Shown: positions 62,217 through 64,000 of the stretch, piece after piece | Position numbering within the stretch: position 1 is the stretch's first letter | Layout: each line of letters opens with the position of its first letter | Source: Bog-756 sp963727955 | Lineage (GTDB): Bacteria > Actinomycetota > Acidimicrobiia > Acidimicrobiales > RAAP-2 | DNA: 64,000 nucleotides | Direction of reading: 5' to 3' | NCBI GenBank assembly: GCA_963727955.1 | Contig: CAVSII010000006.1 | Span: 14,724 to 78,723 of the forward strand | Notes under the pieces: model-generated | Told to the model about the DNA's origin: nothing | Database searches by the model: none | What the model saw: only the letters and a program-made list of their open reading frames with translations | Translations under genes and position numbers: made by a program

Positions 62217-62564
62217 TCAGTTCACCCGGCCGAAGTCATCGTCGAGGCGCTCGATGTCGTCTTCACCGAAGTAGTCACCGTGCTGGACTTCGACGAAGAC
62301 CAGCGTGTCCTGACCGGTATTGGCTATCCGGTGAGCAGCTCCCTGGGGGATGTCGATGGCCTCCTGCCGGCTGAGCGGTAGGAGCGACCCGTCCAGTGTG
62401 ACCTCGGCCGTTCCCGAGACGACGAACCAATGCTCCGCCCGGCGGGAGTGACGTTGGTAGCTCAGGCGCTGACCGGGGGTGACTTCGATCCGCTTGACCT
62501 TGTGGGTGGGAGCATCTTCGAGCACGGTGAAAGAGCCCCAGGGCCTGTTCTCATGGTAGGTCAC
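62217..62564 (-). CDS. Cupin, mannose-6-phosphate isomerase type II-like
   Basis: 115-aa cupin: YHENRPWGSFTVLEDAPTHK then VKRIEVTPGQRLSYQRHSRR, AEHWFVVSGTAEVTLDGSLL, IPQGAAHRIANTGQDTLVFV. This matches the C-terminal cupin of mannose-1-phosphate guanylyltransferase / PMI type II. His residues for metal binding are present (QRHSRRAEHW). GTG start with GATAAT (62571-62576) 6 nt upstream; leaderless is likely. Here it stands without the nucleotidyltransferase half. Confidence 0.87.
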   Translation of the reverse strand: MTYHENRPWGSFTVLEDAPTHKVKRIEVTPGQRLSYQRHSRRAEHWFVVSGTAEVTLDGSLLPLSRQEAIDIPQGAAHRIANTGQDTLVFVEVQHGDYFGEDDIERLDDDFGRVN

Positions 62565-62756
62565 CGCCCGATTATCGTCGATGAAGGGACGCGTTGCTGA
62601 ACCGGTGGGACCGCACCGGTGGGTGGGGTCTCTCACCTCCGGTCGGTCAGCGGTGAGCCGGGCTGTTCACGTTCCAGTGGAAGATGGCCGTGTCGTGGGT
62701 CGGCACGACCGTGAAGCGGCGATGGGCCGTCGCCCGGTGAGGGCTCCGCTCAGCGC

Positions 62757-63176
62757 TCAGACCGAGGGGAGCAGGCCGAGGCCCTTCTGACAATGCGGGC
62801 CCCCCCAGTGCTCGACGATCCTCCCGTCCCGGATGCGCAGAATGGCCGTACCGTTGATCGTCACCGGGTCGCCCGAGGCGGGAACGTCGTAGAAGGATGT
62901 TCCAGTGTGAGTGCCGGTGACCGTCCAGTTGGACACCACCAGATCGTCGGACTCGATGAGCAGATCGACTGTGAAGACCATGTCGGGGAAGGCAGACCGT
63001 GCCTGTTGCCACCACAGCTGCTCCTCCCCCCGAAGGTCGGTGCCCACCCGCTCGGGGCTCACCCGTTCGGCCACATGGCTGTGGAAGTCCTTCGAGAAGA
63101 ACTCGTAGACGGCTTCGCCGTCGCCGGACTCCATCGCCGCGCTGTACTTGCCAAGGATCCGAAGGTTGTCCGACAC
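62757..63176 (-). CDS. Ester-cyclase (SnoaL) family protein
   Basis: 139-aa protein: NLRILGKYSAAMESGDGEAV, YEFFSKDFHSHVAERVSPER, WWQQARSAFPDMVFTVDLLI, SGDPVTINGTAILRIRDGRI, VEHWGGPHCQKGLGLLPSV. This is the PF07366 pattern (SnoaL-like polyketide cyclase). GTG at 63176 has AAGGGAG at a good distance. Substrate unknown. Confidence 0.85.
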   Translation of the reverse strand: MSDNLRILGKYSAAMESGDGEAVYEFFSKDFHSHVAERVSPERVGTDLRGEEQLWWQQARSAFPDMVFTVDLLIESDDLVVSNWTVTGTHTGTSFYDVPASGDPVTINGTAILRIRDGRIVEHWGGPHCQKGLGLLPSV

Positions 63177-63269
63177 GTCATCTCCCTTTGGAAGGGCCAC
63201 CGATCAACCGCCGCCCCGGGTGAGAAGCGGGCAAGGCCCTCCGACCGGCCTGAATCCTAGTGACCCGTC

Positions 63270-63683
63270 TCATCCCCTGACGAAGCGGAGGCGGTGGACC
63301 TGCTGCTCCCATCCGCTGGCCCGCCAGAATCCGACCGCCTGCGGCTCGGTCTCGACCACGATGGCCTGCAGGCGGACGGACCCCGCTGCCGACAGCCGCT
63401 CTTCGGCTTGGCGGAGCAGGCGACGTCCGAGCCCGAGGCGTCGGTGCGAGGGCGCCACCACCAACCGGTAGACCGATCCCCGCCATCCGTCCCAGCCGGC
63501 TATCACCGACCCGACGATGGAGGAGTCGTCCTCGGCGACGATGAGTGCCGCAGGGTCGCGTCGGAACAGCGCGGTGAGACTGGCGGCATCGTCGGTGTGG
63601 GTCGGTTCGGCCGCCGCCGTTGACCACAGGTGGAGAACGGACTGGACATCGGAGAGCTGACCGGGACGGATGGTCCACGTCAT
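63270..63683 (-). CDS. GNAT N-acetyltransferase
   Basis: 137-aa acetyltransferase: TWTIRPGQLSDVQSVLHLWS, ALIVAEDDSSIVGSVIAGWD, and RLVVAPSHRRLGLGRRLLRQ which is the acetyl-CoA loop (R/QxxGxG/A), then GFWRASGWEQQVHR. ATG 63683 is chosen because TAACCT (63690-63695) is 6 nt upstream on the minus strand. Confidence 0.88.
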   Translation of the reverse strand: MTWTIRPGQLSDVQSVLHLWSTAAAEPTHTDDAASLTALFRRDPAALIVAEDDSSIVGSVIAGWDGWRGSVYRLVVAPSHRRLGLGRRLLRQAEERLSAAGSVRLQAIVVETEPQAVGFWRASGWEQQVHRLRFVRG

Positions 63684-63772
63684 GGGCACAGGTTAGACAG
63701 CCGTACCCATGAGAGGCCCGTATGGATGGGGCAGCCGTGCATGCTCGTCGACCGAGCCGGAGCATCCGCACC

Positions 63773-63778
63773 TACGCT
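63773..63778 (+). promoter_or_regulatory. -10 element, leaderless type
   Basis: TACGCT, 6 nt before the ATG of the OsmC-like gene. Confidence 0.5.
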
Positions 63779-63784
63779 GGTGCC

Positions 63785-64000
63785 ATGTCCAGTGACGACG
63801 ATGGTCGCACCCATCGGTACCGGGCGCGGTGCCAGTGGTCCGGCTCGACCGCGGTCGGCTACGACGCCTACGACAGGTCACACTCCGCCGTGGCCCCTCC
63901 GAGTGGGGCGGACCTGGCTCTCAGCGGCGACGAGGCCTTTGGCGGCGACCGGCGGCTCCTCAATCCCGAGCAGCTCCTGGTCCTGGCGGCTGCTTCCTGC
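63785..64000 (+). CDS. OsmC-like protein (3' end outside window)
   Basis: The first 72 codons are seen: RARCQWSGSTAVGYDAYDRS then HSAVAPPSGADLALSGDEAF, and LLNPEQLLVLAAASC, the OsmC/Ohr helix that carries the first peroxidatic Cys. Such proteins reduce organic hydroperoxides. The start fits the leaderless pattern. Confidence 0.88.
   Translation, partial: MSSDDDGRTHRYRARCQWSGSTAVGYDAYDRSHSAVAPPSGADLALSGDEAFGGDRRLLNPEQLLVLAAASC

Overview
The window is GC-rich DNA of an actinomycete. Dense operons with ATGA or GTGA stop/start overlaps, frequent GTG starts, an SOS box of the CGAACATATGTTCG type, F420-type (LLM) oxidoreductase, ECF sigma factors, a mycobacterial-type CYP51 locus and many leaderless-looking promoters all point to Actinomycetota. 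The mixture of mycobacteria-like catabolic genes with an otherwise unfamiliar background makes Acidimicrobiia my best guess, but no rRNA or tRNA gene is present to confirm it.

Layout. 1-5.9 kb: a truncated small membrane protein gene, then an SOS-controlled mutagenesis operon read leftward (imuA', imuB, dnaE2). 6.0-8.6 kb: a GNAT acetyltransferase, an unexplained structured element with a very long Shine-Dalgarno-like stretch, and a Na+/H+ antiporter. 8.9-10.6 kb: a single-gene HipB-HipA fusion with its own operator-like inverted repeat. 10.9-16.4 kb: two exported repeat proteins (beta-propeller/PKD, and fibronectin/pentapeptide). 16.6-22.9 kb: mixed single genes (DinB, patatin, SigE-type sigma factor with a membrane partner, TSUP permease, glyoxalase-fold proteins, serine hydrolase).

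23-36 kb: the main metabolic block. A leftward operon (unknown protein, TetR, P450, SDR, CYP51, ferredoxin, SnoaL-like) faces a rightward operon (3-hydroxyisobutyrate-type dehydrogenase, aldehyde dehydrogenase, carboxymuconolactone decarboxylase-like, SDR, enoyl-CoA hydratase, LLM oxidoreductase, thioesterase, and a solute-binding lipoprotein). Gene order around CYP51 matches what I remember of Mycobacterium tuberculosis Rv0762c-Rv0771, and suggests oxidation of a hydrophobic, perhaps isoprenoid or steroid-like, substrate through alcohol, aldehyde and CoA-ester steps.

36.4-43.7 kb: rpsT and lepA (core genes), followed by a surface-glycan export group (ABC ATPase, ABC permease, flippase, glycosyltransferase). 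44-64 kb: an accessory zone with many small enzymes (VOC, SnoaL, DJ-1, OsmC), an ArsB-like permease, VKOR, an ECF42/DGPF pair, decayed genes, and two insertion sequences. The IS256-type element sits in a P450 gene with a perfect 9-bp duplication and the IS3-type element splits a small CCxFF-type gene.

At least nine otherwise normal genes carry single-base frame breaks, most of them in short homopolymers, so part of the sequence may hold uncorrected indel errors. At several genes a TANNNT-like -10 hexamer lies 5-7 nt before the start codon, which I used to choose starts.
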